Below are positions 32,921 to 42,054 of a stretch of DNA of 64,000 nt, piece after piece. The first letter of the stretch is position 1. Each line of letters starts with the position of its first letter. The stretch covers positions 60,832 to 124,831 of the forward strand of contig JAGWZK010000008.1 of NCBI GenBank assembly GCA_018968885.1, in the 5' to 3' direction. The stretch comes from Planctomycetota bacterium (GTDB taxonomy: Bacteria > Planctomycetota > Phycisphaerae > Phycisphaerales > UBA1924). Made by a program: the position numbers and the translations under genes. Under the pieces are notes generated by a model, which searched no databases, was not told the origin of the DNA, and saw nothing but the letters and a program-made list of their open reading frames with translations.

Positions 32921-35859
32921 GGCTTTCCTTCGCGATAGGTGCCCGTCACCGCTTCCACGTACATCGGCAGCATGATCCCGTTGGGGAGCGTCATTTTGGG
33001 GTCGAAGCGCAGCGTGATCTTGCCATAGCCATAGAAGGGAACGGCGACCGCGCCGCCCGGAGGCGTACCCGTCGGACCGACATCCGCCAAGCCATCGCCG
33101 TCCGTGTCATACCCCACGATCTTTACACCACCCACCGTTGGCAGCGTCGCAGGGTCCAGCGACTCAGAGTCACCATCCGCCGGGCCAAAATACCCGATCG
33201 TGGTGTTGAAGTTCGCGGTGTTACCAACAGGGTTGCCCAGAGCATCGACCATGGGGGCCGTGCCGCGCTCGGGCTTGAACGTCAGCAGCAGTGCTCCATC
33301 CAGGTTCACATTGCCGCGCATGTCCAGAACACCCGCGACGACTGCGCCGCGCAATTGCACATCCTGGCTCGGCGGACTGTTGAATGTCCCCATATCCACC
33401 GAGTAGTTCGGCACCATCAGCGAGCTTTTGGCGATCTCAGTCTTGTCCGCATCCTGAGGGTTGTACGTCGGATCGTTGGGATAATCCGGGTGCGCTTGCT
33501 TGAAGCGCGTCGAGCCGGTAAACGTCAACTTGTTGCGCACCTGAGTAAAGACGCCCGGCTTATCCGACACCAGCGAACCCACAAACAGGCAATCGTGGAA
33601 GCGGATGTTGTTGGACACTGTCCGCGTGTCGACCACGCGCTTGCCACTGACGACCAATGGATCGGGCAACTGGGCGTAGTTGGTCACGCTTCCCGTCTGA
33701 TTGGCGGGAATGTCGGCCTTGTCCATCGGCTGCGCCTGGCTCATCAGCACGTACTGATTCGGCGGAATCGCCGAAGCCGGCAGCATCGTCGGGTATGACG
33801 TCTCGCCCGATTGATCGCCGTAGATCACGCGCGCTCGCGTGGGGGCCGGGCGCGTCTGCCCCGTCGGCACCGCCATCTTGCCGTATTCATTCCACAGCAC
33901 GTGGCTGTTGCTTGAAGTTGTCTCCACATACGTCACACCGATGAACTGGCAGTTTTTGAAAAGTGCATTGGTCCCCATGGGAATCTTCACATCGCGGAAG
34001 ACCATGTTCTCATACACCGGGCGGTAGTACCAGTCGCTGAACGTCGGCGCGTTGTACGGCATTCTTTCAAAGTACGCCGTCGCGTAATTGTCCGGCAGTC
34101 CGTCATAGTTCGCATCCGGGTCCAGACGCAAATACCGTGGCAGCGTGGTGTTTGATGCCCGCGTCTCCACATACGTTGCCAGCTGCGTCGTCGAAATCCC
34201 CAGACTGCTCGCCACCTGATTCGCGAACGGACTGCCGTCCGCCGCCGTCCGCAGAGCTGCTTCGCTCGAGACAAACGTCGTCGAGTCGATGTTGGGCAAC
34301 TGCGAGTCGTTGGCATCAAAGTTGCGAGCCGAACCATCATCCGTCGGACGGATTGGCCCTTGCAGTTTCGATGAGTAATCACCCTGTCCTGCCGTCCAAG
34401 CTGTGCTCGTGGTCTTGAAGACCAGCTTACCACGCACCTTGTTGTATTGGTCCTTCTTGTCAACCACACCGTCGCGGCACCCCAGCACCTGGTCGCGATT
34501 CAGACTGCGATTGCTGTCATAGTCATTGAACGCCTCACCCGCATCCCACTTGCCGTTGCGGTTGGCATCCACAAATCCCCAGATGCCGTTGCGGTTGCGG
34601 TCCGGGTTGTTGGTGTCGATGAGGATGGCAAGGTCTTCATCCACAGAACGCCCGAGCGAGTCCACAAATTCAGGAGTCAGTGCCGCACTGGGAGTTCCCG
34701 CCGAGAGATTCGTCGCCAGCGCCACCTTGCCATCCCGGTTCGTGTCGTACTGATTGATGAAGATGTCAAACTCATCCACATACCCATCGCCCGTCGCATC
34801 CGCAAACGCGGCATCCGCTCGTCCGTCGCCGTCATAGTCACGAGTGTTCGACGGGATCGCCGCTCCTTCAGAAGGGTGCGCCACCCGCAGACGGTTGTCC
34901 CCGTCCACGTCATAGGTTCGCAGCGCGGTGTGAAAATCTGCCAGCTTGGTGTTCAGCGTGGCATTCAATCCCAGGAAATCACTCTTGAGCTGCAACGGAT
35001 CACCCGCGGTCTGCGTCACATCGGTGTACCGCGCTCCCAGATCACCAGAGACCAAAACGTTCTTGCCGATCTGCAGCTTGCTTGGGCTGATGATCGCCTG
35101 CTGCACGCGCTTGCCGATGCGGTAGTCCTGCATCACCGTTCGCGTGATTGGCGCTCCGGTACGCGAGTAATCAAAGTCATACCCCGTGGCAATGATGCGG
35201 ATATCCGTGCCGTTTCTCAGCGGCGCAAAGATGATCGAGTACGCCTGAGGCTTCTGCGTGCCCACCGCCGCATTCAACCCGATCGCCGGTGTGTACAACC
35301 ACCCCGTCGCCGAGTACACGTTGGTGGTATCCACGCCCGACATCGCCCCTGCGATCGTGGGCTCATCCACCGACACCCCCGCCTGCACGTTCCCGTCTTG
35401 GGCAAATTGGTTCGCCAAGGCCCGGGCAATTCCCGCAGGAGTGGGGGACTCCATCGCCGCGTACGGCGGATTGAGCACTGTGTAGGTCTCACTTCCGGGA
35501 ATCGACCCGTTCCAGACGTTGCTTACAAACGAACCCGTCATGTCGCTGTTGGAAATCACAAACCGGTTCGTCGCTGCCAGCAGACGTGCTTCACCCACCT
35601 TCAACCCCGTCTCCGCCGCGCCCAGCGCACGCATCACGTGCAGGTGCGTCGCTGCAGTTCGCAGATTGCCCTTGCTGCTCACCGCCATTGCCGCCGCCAG
35701 CGAACCGAAGATCACCAGAAACATCATCGCCAGCACTGTCGCCACGCCGCGGCGATCTTCACTCTTGCCCCGCGCCGCTCCAGCGCGGCTCATCACCTCG
35801 CGGCACGCGCTCTGTTCACCCCGATTCGCACGACGACCCTTGCCAAAGTTGCGCAGCAT
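32917..35859 (-). CDS. Very large PilX-like pilus assembly protein with calcium-binding loops
   Basis: A protein of 980 residues. After an N-terminal basic region, RRGVATVLAMMFLVIFGSLAAAMAVSSKG gives a PilX-type membrane segment (no Glu at +5), then HLHVMRALGAAETGLKVGEARLL, the helix usual in PilX/GspK N-terminal domains. The middle contains dockerin/EF-hand-like loops with D-x-[DN]-x-[DN]-G: DVDGDNRL, DYDGDGRADAAF, ATGDGYVDEFDIF, DTNRDGKV, then DANRNGKWDAGEAFND (plus-strand 34550-34915). Typical PilX is about 170-200 residues, so this is far larger. It probably forms a surface-exposed part of the pilus tip complex. GGAAGG lies before the ATG at 35859. A 481-codon opposite-strand frame is a shadow. 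Confidence 0.75.
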   Translation of the reverse strand: MLRNFGKGRRANRGEQSACREVMSRAGAARGKSEDRRGVATVLAMMFLVIFGSLAAAMAVSSKGNLRTAATHLHVMRALGAAETGLKVGEARLLAATNRFVISNSDMTGSFVSNVWNGSIPGSETYTVLNPPYAAMESPTPAGIARALANQFAQDGNVQAGVSVDEPTIAGAMSGVDTTNVYSATGWLYTPAIGLNAAVGTQKPQAYSIIFAPLRNGTDIRIIATGYDFDYSRTGAPITRTVMQDYRIGKRVQQAIISPSKLQIGKNVLVSGDLGARYTDVTQTAGDPLQLKSDFLGLNATLNTKLADFHTALRTYDVDGDNRLRVAHPSEGAAIPSNTRDYDGDGRADAAFADATGDGYVDEFDIFINQYDTNRDGKVALATNLSAGTPSAALTPEFVDSLGRSVDEDLAILIDTNNPDRNRNGIWGFVDANRNGKWDAGEAFNDYDSNRSLNRDQVLGCRDGVVDKKDQYNKVRGKLVFKTTSTAWTAGQGDYSSKLQGPIRPTDDGSARNFDANDSQLPNIDSTTFVSSEAALRTAADGSPFANQVASSLGISTTQLATYVETRASNTTLPRYLRLDPDANYDGLPDNYATAYFERMPYNAPTFSDWYYRPVYENMVFRDVKIPMGTNALFKNCQFIGVTYVETTSSNSHVLWNEYGKMAVPTGQTRPAPTRARVIYGDQSGETSYPTMLPASAIPPNQYVLMSQAQPMDKADIPANQTGSVTNYAQLPDPLVVSGKRVVDTRTVSNNIRFHDCLFVGSLVSDKPGVFTQVRNKLTFTGSTRFKQAHPDYPNDPTYNPQDADKTEIAKSSLMVPNYSVDMGTFNSPPSQDVQLRGAVVAGVLDMRGNVNLDGALLLTFKPERGTAPMVDALGNPVGNTANFNTTIGYFGPADGDSESLDPATLPTVGGVKIVGYDTDGDGLADVGPTGTPPGGAVAVPFYGYGKITLRFDPKMTLPNGIMLPMYVEAVTGTYREGKP

Positions 35860-35917
35860 GTGTGTGTCCTTCCCTCCCAGTCGCGTGCGTGATTCATCAG
35901 CCCGGCTCACTCATCCT

Positions 35918-36646
35918 TCATTCCGGCACAATCCACGACACTCTCGTCACTTCCTGGGCCGAAGCATCCATCGGACCCTGATAACTCACCACCACCGTCA
36001 CTTTCAGCGGGTACCTATCCACCGGACGCCCGGGAGTGCCGCCATTGGCCGCGACAAAAGTCGCATTCGCCACTGATTGCGACGCATTCGCGGGATTCAG
36101 CTTTCGAACCGTCACCGCCTGCGTCCAACCCCGCATCGCGATCGGCTGCCCTTCCGAATCCGTCACCACCGCACCTTGCAGATCCACTTCGGGAATGGTG
36201 TCACCAAACAGATTCACCGGACCATCCATGTTGCCCGTGGCACCAAAGACCAGTCCGTCAAAGTCATCAATGTCATCCAGGTCCGTCGCGACCGCTTCAC
36301 CAGTCTCGCGCCCCCAGCCCATCAGCGTCGAACCGTTCAGGTAGAGCCCGGTCACCGGGTCGTGTCGCGGCAGCTTCCGCGTCATCTCCCGAATCTCATT
36401 GGCCAGAAACGTCGCCGTCGCCGCGTGGCTCGACCAAGTGTTGCTGGTGATAAAGCTTTGCTGAGCTTCAACAAACGCCAGCACGCCCACGCCCAGGATC
36501 ACCATCGTCATCAACGCCTCAAGCAGGGTGAATCCCGATCGCGCACGCCGCCCTGCCAACCGTTTGGCCCTCGCTGCGGTCAGTCGAGCATGCAAGCCCG
36601 CCGCACCACTCAGTTGTGATCCCAAGCTGTCGTTTCCGGCCTGCAT
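35918..36646 (-). CDS. PilV-like minor pseudopilin
   Basis: A protein of 242 residues with a long leader followed by RSGFTLLEALMTMVILGVGVLAFVEAQ, a clear prepilin peptidase site (Gly-Phe, Glu at +5) of the PilV/GspI type. The globular part has a C-terminal SYQGPMDASAQEVTRVSWIV. The leader is unusually long (about 38 residues before the cut), so the true start could be later, but no later ATG precedes the site; GTG at 36694 is a longer alternative. It lies between pilC and the PilX-like gene on the same strand. Confidence 0.78.
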   Translation of the reverse strand: MQAGNDSLGSQLSGAAGLHARLTAARAKRLAGRRARSGFTLLEALMTMVILGVGVLAFVEAQQSFITSNTWSSHAATATFLANEIREMTRKLPRHDPVTGLYLNGSTLMGWGRETGEAVATDLDDIDDFDGLVFGATGNMDGPVNLFGDTIPEVDLQGAVVTDSEGQPIAMRGWTQAVTVRKLNPANASQSVANATFVAANGGTPGRPVDRYPLKVTVVVSYQGPMDASAQEVTRVSWIVPE

Positions 36647-36719
36647 ACCGAGTCCTCCGGCCGTCTGCGCGCAGAGGTCGCGCGCGGCCCCCACACAAGC
36701 ACTGCCCGAGATTCATCGG

Positions 36720-37946
36720 TTACTTGACCAGCTGGCTCATCTTGAAGATCGGCAGGATGATGGCCATGGCGATGAAGCCGACGATTGTGCCCATTACAAC
36801 GATCATGAGGGGCTCGATCATCGCCGTCACCGCCTTGATCGCGTCCTTTAACTGCTTGGAGTAATACATGCTGATCTCATCCAGCACTTCACCCAGCTTA
36901 CCGGACTCTTCACCCGCCGCGATCATCTGTGACACACTCTTGGGAAGCAGCGGGTCTTTGGTCAGCACCGTCGCGATCTTCTTGCCCGTCTTCACGGCAT
37001 TGTGCACACGCATCCACATGCCCTTGTACATCACGTTGCCGGAAATTTCACCAGTAATGCGCAAGGTGTCCAGCATCGGCACACCCGCGTTGATCAACTG
37101 ACCAAACGTCTGCAACGAGCGGCTGATGTACAGAGCTCGGAACATCGTCCGCACGATCGGCAACGTCAGCTTCATCTTGTCGATCCAGAAGCTGCCGACC
37201 TCAGTCTTGCCAAACGCATACCCCGCGCCCGCGACCGCCAGCACACCTGCAAGCAGGTAATACCAATTGGCCACCATGAACTGCGAAATGGCCATCAGCA
37301 CCTTGGTCGCCCAGGGAAGGATGTCTTCTTTACCCTCGAACACCGAGTAGAACTTGGGCAACACAAACGTGAGTAGGAATACCGTCACACCCACCGCCAT
37401 GGTGCCGATGATGCCGGGGTAGATACCCGCGCCGATCACCATCTTCTTGGTCTCGATCTGCTGAGCGATGTATCCAGCGATGCGCTCCAGCATCTTGGAG
37501 AAACTACCCGACATTTCCGAGGCCCGCACCATGTTGATATACAGCGGATTGAAGAGCTTGGGGTGCTTCTGCAACGCTTCCGAGAACTGCTTACCACTCT
37601 CCACATCCGACTTCAACTGGTACAAGACCTTCTGAAAGCCCGGGTGTGGTGTCTGCTCTGCGATGCCTTCGAGCGCGGAGCGCAGGTTGATACCGGCGCG
37701 CACCATCACCGCCAACTGACTGGTGAAATCCAGCACGTGCTTCTGTGAAATCGCGCCAGCGTTCATCTGGCGCAGCTGCTCCATGAATCCGCCCCCGTTG
37801 CCCCCTTCGTTGGAGGCCGAGAGCGACATCACGTGCAGCCCCTGATTCCGCAGCAGCGACGCCGCCGACGCGACAGAGTCTGCCGCCAGCACGCCGTTGC
37901 TCACCGTTCCGCTCGTGTTCCGGGCCTGATACTTGTAATTCGCCAT
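36720..37946 (-). CDS. pilC: Type IV pilus inner-membrane platform protein
   Basis: A protein of 408 residues, normal for PilC/GspF. Two T2SSF domains are seen: the first (about 70-190) begins FTSQLAVMVRAGINLRSALEGIAEQ, the second (about 275-395) RSLQTFGQLINAGVPMLDTLRITGEI, with three hydrophobic segments, one at the C-terminus (VVMGTIVGFIAMAIILPIF). The N-terminus ANYKYQARNTSGTVSNGVLAADS is the usual cytoplasmic start. It links the pilus motor ATPases to the growing pilus. It follows pilT with 74 bases between and precedes the minor pseudopilins. Confidence 0.93.
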   Translation of the reverse strand: MANYKYQARNTSGTVSNGVLAADSVASAASLLRNQGLHVMSLSASNEGGNGGGFMEQLRQMNAGAISQKHVLDFTSQLAVMVRAGINLRSALEGIAEQTPHPGFQKVLYQLKSDVESGKQFSEALQKHPKLFNPLYINMVRASEMSGSFSKMLERIAGYIAQQIETKKMVIGAGIYPGIIGTMAVGVTVFLLTFVLPKFYSVFEGKEDILPWATKVLMAISQFMVANWYYLLAGVLAVAGAGYAFGKTEVGSFWIDKMKLTLPIVRTMFRALYISRSLQTFGQLINAGVPMLDTLRITGEISGNVMYKGMWMRVHNAVKTGKKIATVLTKDPLLPKSVSQMIAAGEESGKLGEVLDEISMYYSKQLKDAIKAVTAMIEPLMIVVMGTIVGFIAMAIILPIFKMSQLVK

Positions 37947-38020
37947 AGAAAATCTCTCGAATCTTGCTCAAAACCCGTGAACTCGAAATGACGCAAACAC
38001 CACGGATGGAATTGTCTCGC

Positions 38021-39076
38021 TTACGCCGCCAACTGACGTTCCAGCTTGTCGGGGTGCGCCGCCGCGGCAATCGCATCTTCACGCGAAATCATGCCGTTGA
38101 AGTACAGTTCCGCGATCGAGCTGTCCATCGACTGCATGCCGATGGCGCGGCTCGTTTCAATCACGTTGGGAATTTCAAACGTGCGGCATTCGCGGATCAG
38201 GTTGCGCACCGCAGGGGTGCACAACAGAATCTCCACGCCCGGCACCATCCCCTTGCGATCAATGCGGCTGAACAGCGTCTGGCTGATCACCGCCTGCAAG
38301 GTGTTCGAAAGCATGGCGCGAATCTGGTTCTGCTGATTCGCCGGATACATGTCGATGATTCGTTCCACCGTCTGCGAGGCGTTCACGGTGTGCAGCGTTG
38401 AAAGCACCAAGTGGCCGGTTTCTGCCGCTGAGATCGCCAGACCCGTGGTTTCCGGGTCGCGCATTTCGCCCACCAGGATGATGTCCGGGTCCTGACGCAG
38501 GGCGTGCTTCAGACCGCTGGCAAAGCTCGGCATGTCAGCGCCCAGTTCGCGCTGCTCGAGCAGACACTTGTCGCTCTTGAAGGCATATTCGACGGGGTCT
38601 TCCAGCGTCATGATGTGCTTGCGATACCGCGTGTTCATCCCTTCGATCATCGCGGCAAGCGTGGTCGATTTACCCGAACCCGTGTCGCCGGTGACAAGCA
38701 CCAGGCCACGGGGTAGATACGTCAGTCGCTCAATCACCTTGGGCAGGTTCAATTTCTCAAGTGGCGGCACCTTGCTCTTGATGCCACGCATCGCCATCGC
38801 CATCGCACCGCGCTGCATGTGCGCGTTCACACGATAACGGGACAGATTCTCAACCGAGTACGAGAAGTCCAGGTCCTTCTGGCGATCAAAAGTCGGCCAG
38901 CTGTCGCGCGGGGCCATCTGCTCAAAGAACGTCCGCGCATCATCCTTGCTGATGATGGGAAAATCCATCGGCGTGATCACCTGGTGCACGCGCATAGTGG
39001 GGGGGTGACCCGCAACAAGGTGCACGTCCGAGGCATCGGCGTCATGCGCCGCACGCAGAATGGTGTGAAGGTCCAT
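38021..39076 (-). CDS. pilT: Type IV pilus retraction ATPase
   Basis: A protein of 351 residues. Walker A is GDTGSGKSTT, the Asp box ITLEDPVEY-like segment is present (MTLEDPVEYAF), Walker B ILVGEMRD, the His box STLHT, and the C-terminal AIRNLIRE-type motif is VRNLIREC, the PilT hallmark that separates retraction from extension ATPases. It depolymerises the pilus and drives twitching. GGGAG lies seven bases before the ATG at 39076. No PilB extension ATPase or main pilin gene is in the window. It heads the operon pilT, pilC, pilV-like, pilX-like, pilW-like. Confidence 0.95.
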   Translation of the reverse strand: MDLHTILRAAHDADASDVHLVAGHPPTMRVHQVITPMDFPIISKDDARTFFEQMAPRDSWPTFDRQKDLDFSYSVENLSRYRVNAHMQRGAMAMAMRGIKSKVPPLEKLNLPKVIERLTYLPRGLVLVTGDTGSGKSTTLAAMIEGMNTRYRKHIMTLEDPVEYAFKSDKCLLEQRELGADMPSFASGLKHALRQDPDIILVGEMRDPETTGLAISAAETGHLVLSTLHTVNASQTVERIIDMYPANQQNQIRAMLSNTLQAVISQTLFSRIDRKGMVPGVEILLCTPAVRNLIRECRTFEIPNVIETSRAIGMQSMDSSIAELYFNGMISREDAIAAAAHPDKLERQLAA

Positions 39077-39225
39077 GCCGGGCTCCCAATCGCGACAACA
39101 GCGGGTCGAATCACCCGATTGCACGCGTCTCAGAAGATCGGACGTTCAACCCATCTGGTCCAACCACCCCTTCAACCCGCCTTGGAACGCTGGGAAATCT
39201 CCAACATTCACACCGTCTGGTCCGT

Positions 39226-39777
39226 TTATTCCGTCCCCATCCGGCTGGCCCCCGATCGGCACGCCGCATTCTTCTCGGACTTCCGCCACTCTCGCCCGAA
39301 CAGTCCGAAATACCCATCAATCATCGATTCGGTCGATCGCAGAATCCACCACAGCCAAACCTTCACCATCCACCGCGGCATCCACGTCGCAGTCCATTTT
39401 CCTCTCGCGCTCACATGAATGCGTGAGTGAGTCGCATCCACCTCTTCCAGTTCATACACGCAAACATGCGGAAAGCCCACCGTTACCCCTCGCTTCGAAA
39501 GGTCACTCACCGCAAACCCGCGTCCCTCTTCAAACTTCAACACCCGCCCCAGTCTGTCAGGCCCGATGCCTAGCACTCGATGTTCGATCAATACGTTCGA
39601 TCCTCTCAGAGTCGCGCCGTGTCGACCCTGCTCCACCAGCACACGACTGTGCAATGGATCGATACACAGAAACGCTGCCACATCGCGCATCTGACCCCAG
39701 ACCGTCCTGGCAGGCAGAGACAGTTCGACACTCCCCATCGCGTGTACACGCCAGCTTGAACTGATATCGATCTTCAT
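39226..39777 (-). CDS. SRPBCC (START-like) domain protein
   Basis: A protein of 183 residues with a polyketide-cyclase/SRPBCC-like fold: a first strand and helix ARTVWGQMRDVAAFLCID, a central beta-sheet, and a long C-terminal helix (MPRWMVKVWLWWILRSTESMIDGYFGLFG) that closes the hydrophobic cavity. Such proteins bind lipids or other hydrophobic ligands; the ligand is unknown. The ATG overlaps the stop of the upstream SRPBCC membrane protein (39774-39777), so both are made together and may share a ligand (inference). It ends 149 bases before pilT on the same strand. Confidence 0.7.
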   Translation of the reverse strand: MKIDISSSWRVHAMGSVELSLPARTVWGQMRDVAAFLCIDPLHSRVLVEQGRHGATLRGSNVLIEHRVLGIGPDRLGRVLKFEEGRGFAVSDLSKRGVTVGFPHVCVYELEEVDATHSRIHVSARGKWTATWMPRWMVKVWLWWILRSTESMIDGYFGLFGREWRKSEKNAACRSGASRMGTE

Positions 39778-40772
39778 CGGGCAGCTCTCACTTCTGCAGC
39801 TTCTCCTGCTCGAATCGCGATTCCCTCTCCCACGTATTCGTGCAGAATCCCCACCGCCAGATGTTCCGCCCATGCCCAGCCAAAGCGTGGACCCAGCAGC
39901 GGCCGATACGCCGTCTTCATCACCAGCCGAGTGCCTCCACCCGCCATCGGCTCCAGTTCAAATGAACCACCGGTCAGCCGCACATCGCGCTCATAACCGA
40001 TGTTCTGCTCAATCACATCAAACGTCAACGTGCGATTCGTTTCCACTCCCGTCACACGTTTGGTGATCCAGCCCTTGTTATACAAACACTTCTTGGTTTC
40101 CCCGACCTTTCTTGACCACCCTTCTGTCGCAGTGGGGCGGGCCAATCCCACACGCAAAATCCACGGTGGCGGGTGCGTCACTTCCTCGTAATACATCAGC
40201 GAATCCCAAACCCGATCCGGCTCCGCGGCAATCTCTACCCGTGTCACCACCGTCTCCAGCTCGCCCGGTTTGGCGGGTCCGTCAATCCACCCCCAAACGC
40301 ACAGACCTGCAAACAAAGTCAACATCAGCATTGAACGCCGCGCAATGAACCAACGCTCGTTCATACGAATGCGCAGCAACCGTCCCACAATCGCGCCTAG
40401 TCCCAAAGGTAAAGCCGAGATACCCAGCAGCACCGCGCCGCAGAAGACCCCTCCCAGCCCCAGCGCAATGGTCACCGCCAGAAGAGTGACCATTCCTACC
40501 ACCATCGCCGCCGCACCCGCGTACTTCACGTGTCGATACTCGTACCCCAGCAGGCACCCAAGTGCCGTTGGCACTCCAATCCACAATCCCGTCCCCCATG
40601 AACGAAACAGAACTCCAAGCACCACCATCGACACAACCGCCAGAATCACCGCTGCGATGAGTCCAGGCACGAACATCTTCCACCGAGACACTGGTTCAGA
40701 AAAGCTGACCGTCGTTGTGTCATAGATATTGAAAGCACTCGCACACTCCGGACACATCGAAGGTGAGGGCAA
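39774..40772 (-). CDS. Zinc-ribbon, multi-span membrane protein with C-terminal SRPBCC domain
   Basis: A protein of 332 residues from a TTG at 40772. It has a CPECAS half-ribbon, then five hydrophobic segments (about 28-150), and a C-terminal SRPBCC domain (VVTRVEIAAEPDRVWDSLMYYEEV; LTGGSFELEPMAGGGTRLVMKT). Upstream of 40772 the same frame encodes RCRTCAYVLDGL, the missing first CxxC of the zinc ribbon, so the protein very likely starts earlier, near 40829, where only non-standard codons such as CTG are available. The soluble domain could face the cytoplasm and bind a lipid. Coupled to the next SRPBCC gene by an ATGA overlap. Confidence 0.68.
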   Translation of the reverse strand: MPSPSMCPECASAFNIYDTTTVSFSEPVSRWKMFVPGLIAAVILAVVSMVVLGVLFRSWGTGLWIGVPTALGCLLGYEYRHVKYAGAAAMVVGMVTLLAVTIALGLGGVFCGAVLLGISALPLGLGAIVGRLLRIRMNERWFIARRSMLMLTLFAGLCVWGWIDGPAKPGELETVVTRVEIAAEPDRVWDSLMYYEEVTHPPPWILRVGLARPTATEGWSRKVGETKKCLYNKGWITKRVTGVETNRTLTFDVIEQNIGYERDVRLTGGSFELEPMAGGGTRLVMKTAYRPLLGPRFGWAWAEHLAVGILHEYVGEGIAIRAGEAAEVRAAR

Positions 40773-40961
40773 CCCATCGAGTACATACGCACACGTCCTA
40801 CATCTCGCCGTACGCTGCGGGGGTTGCAGATTCGGTATGCTCTCGCAACAATGCTAGTCAGCCGCAGAAAGTCCCAAGAAACCTGATTCGCGAAACGACT
40901 CGCCTCATCCTCCGAATCATGGTTTGTCGTGTCTAGCACCCCCGTCAGGAGCCTCTCTCAC

Positions 40962-41942
40962 ATGCCCATGCCCCTTTCTGAAACCAACGCCCTCATCTCC
41001 CTCTGCCTCCTGGCTGCTCAGGCCGATGGACTCGCCACCTCGCGTGAAACCGATGCCATCACCAAGGCCCTCAAGCGTGTCGATGCCGAAGGCACCGACG
41101 TCTCCTCCCTCCAGCGTTCCATCGCCTCTGGCGAGATCACGGTGAAGCATTGCGTCAGCGCACTCATCAGCAGCGACAGCCGCCAACTCGCCTACGAGCT
41201 CGCCAGCGGCATTTGCGCTGCCGATGGTGAGCTCCTCAACACCGAATCCACCTTCCTCGCAAATCTCTCCAAAGAGCTCTCCCTCAACGCCGCCGCAACA
41301 TCACCCGTCAATCAAACCGCTCAGACCTTCGGCTCCTCTCACCCGGAAATCCCCGCTGTCGCGGCAGGTGCCGCCGCTGGCGCTGCAGCCACAACAGCAG
41401 GCGCGAGTGCTTCCGCGGCATCCGATAGCTCCATTCAGAATTACTCCATCCTCTGTGCCGCTCTCGAACTCCTCCCGCAGTCCATGGCCACCGCCGCCAT
41501 CATCCCCCTACAGATGAAGATGGTGTATGAAATCGGCAAGCGTCACGGCGTCGAGCTGGACAAAGGCCACATCAAGGACTTTCTCCTCACTGTCGGCGTC
41601 GGCGCCACGTCTCAGCTCATCGAGGGCTACGCCCGCAAACTCCTCACCGGCGCCATCAAGTCCGCCGCAGGTTCCCTCTTCGGCTCCACCGTCGCAGGCA
41701 TCGCCGGAACCGTCGTCAACAAGGCCACAGGCCCCGCCCTCACCTTCGGCACCACCTACGCCCTTGGCCAGGTTGCCAAGCAGTATTACGCCGGAGGCCG
41801 CAAGCTCAGCGCCATCGACCTGCAATCCCTCTTCCGCTCCGAAACCAGCAAGGCCGAATCCTTGTACGAACGCTTCGCTCCTCAGATTCGCGAGCAGGCC
41901 TCCAAACTCAACCCCGCCCAGTTGCTCACTCTGGTTCGCTAA
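40962..41942 (+). CDS. TerB-like/DUF697-like protein
   Basis: A protein of 326 residues. The N-terminal 110 residues are helical with the pattern of TerB-like tellurite-resistance domains (ALISLCLLAAQADG; ELASGICAADGELL), which bind metal through conserved acids. An Ala-rich linker follows, then a DUF697-like domain (YSILCAALELLPQSMATAAIIPLQMKMVYEIGKRHG) as in YcjF-type inner-membrane proteins, with a glycine-rich region. It may be peripheral or integral to the membrane. AGGAG precedes the ATG at 40962; an ATG six bases later is also possible. The 189-base gap upstream carries a TATGCT at 40836-40841 that could be its promoter. Confidence 0.68.
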   Translation: MPMPLSETNALISLCLLAAQADGLATSRETDAITKALKRVDAEGTDVSSLQRSIASGEITVKHCVSALISSDSRQLAYELASGICAADGELLNTESTFLANLSKELSLNAAATSPVNQTAQTFGSSHPEIPAVAAGAAAGAAATTAGASASAASDSSIQNYSILCAALELLPQSMATAAIIPLQMKMVYEIGKRHGVELDKGHIKDFLLTVGVGATSQLIEGYARKLLTGAIKSAAGSLFGSTVAGIAGTVVNKATGPALTFGTTYALGQVAKQYYAGGRKLSAIDLQSLFRSETSKAESLYERFAPQIREQASKLNPAQLLTLVR

Positions 41943-42041
41943 GTGGCTAAATGAGCCGGAGTGCTGTCGAAGAACTCGGCGCAAATGTATCGACCGCGTT
42001 TCAGCACTCGCGCGCATGTCCCATGACGCGCGCTGCCCAAC

Positions 42042-42047
42042 TACCCT
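42042..42047 (+). promoter_or_regulatory. -10 box TACCCT of a leaderless promoter
   Basis: TACCCT ends seven bases before the ATG at 42055. No Shine-Dalgarno site lies between. Confidence 0.38.
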
Positions 42048-42054
42048 GACCTTC

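Noticed and set aside
34447..35892. 481-codon open frame opposite the PilX-like gene
   Set aside because: Arg/His/Val-rich shadow frame without ribosome site or motif.
40851..40886. 11-codon leader peptide before the TerB/DUF697-like gene
   Set aside because: It follows a TATGCT box but has no ribosome site, no regulatory codon run and no conserved partner; chance is likelier.
41527..42054. N-terminal extension of 176 codons to the first class V aminotransferase
   Set aside because: It overlaps the TerB/DUF697-like gene in another frame and has Ser/Pro-rich shadow composition; the family starts at 42055.
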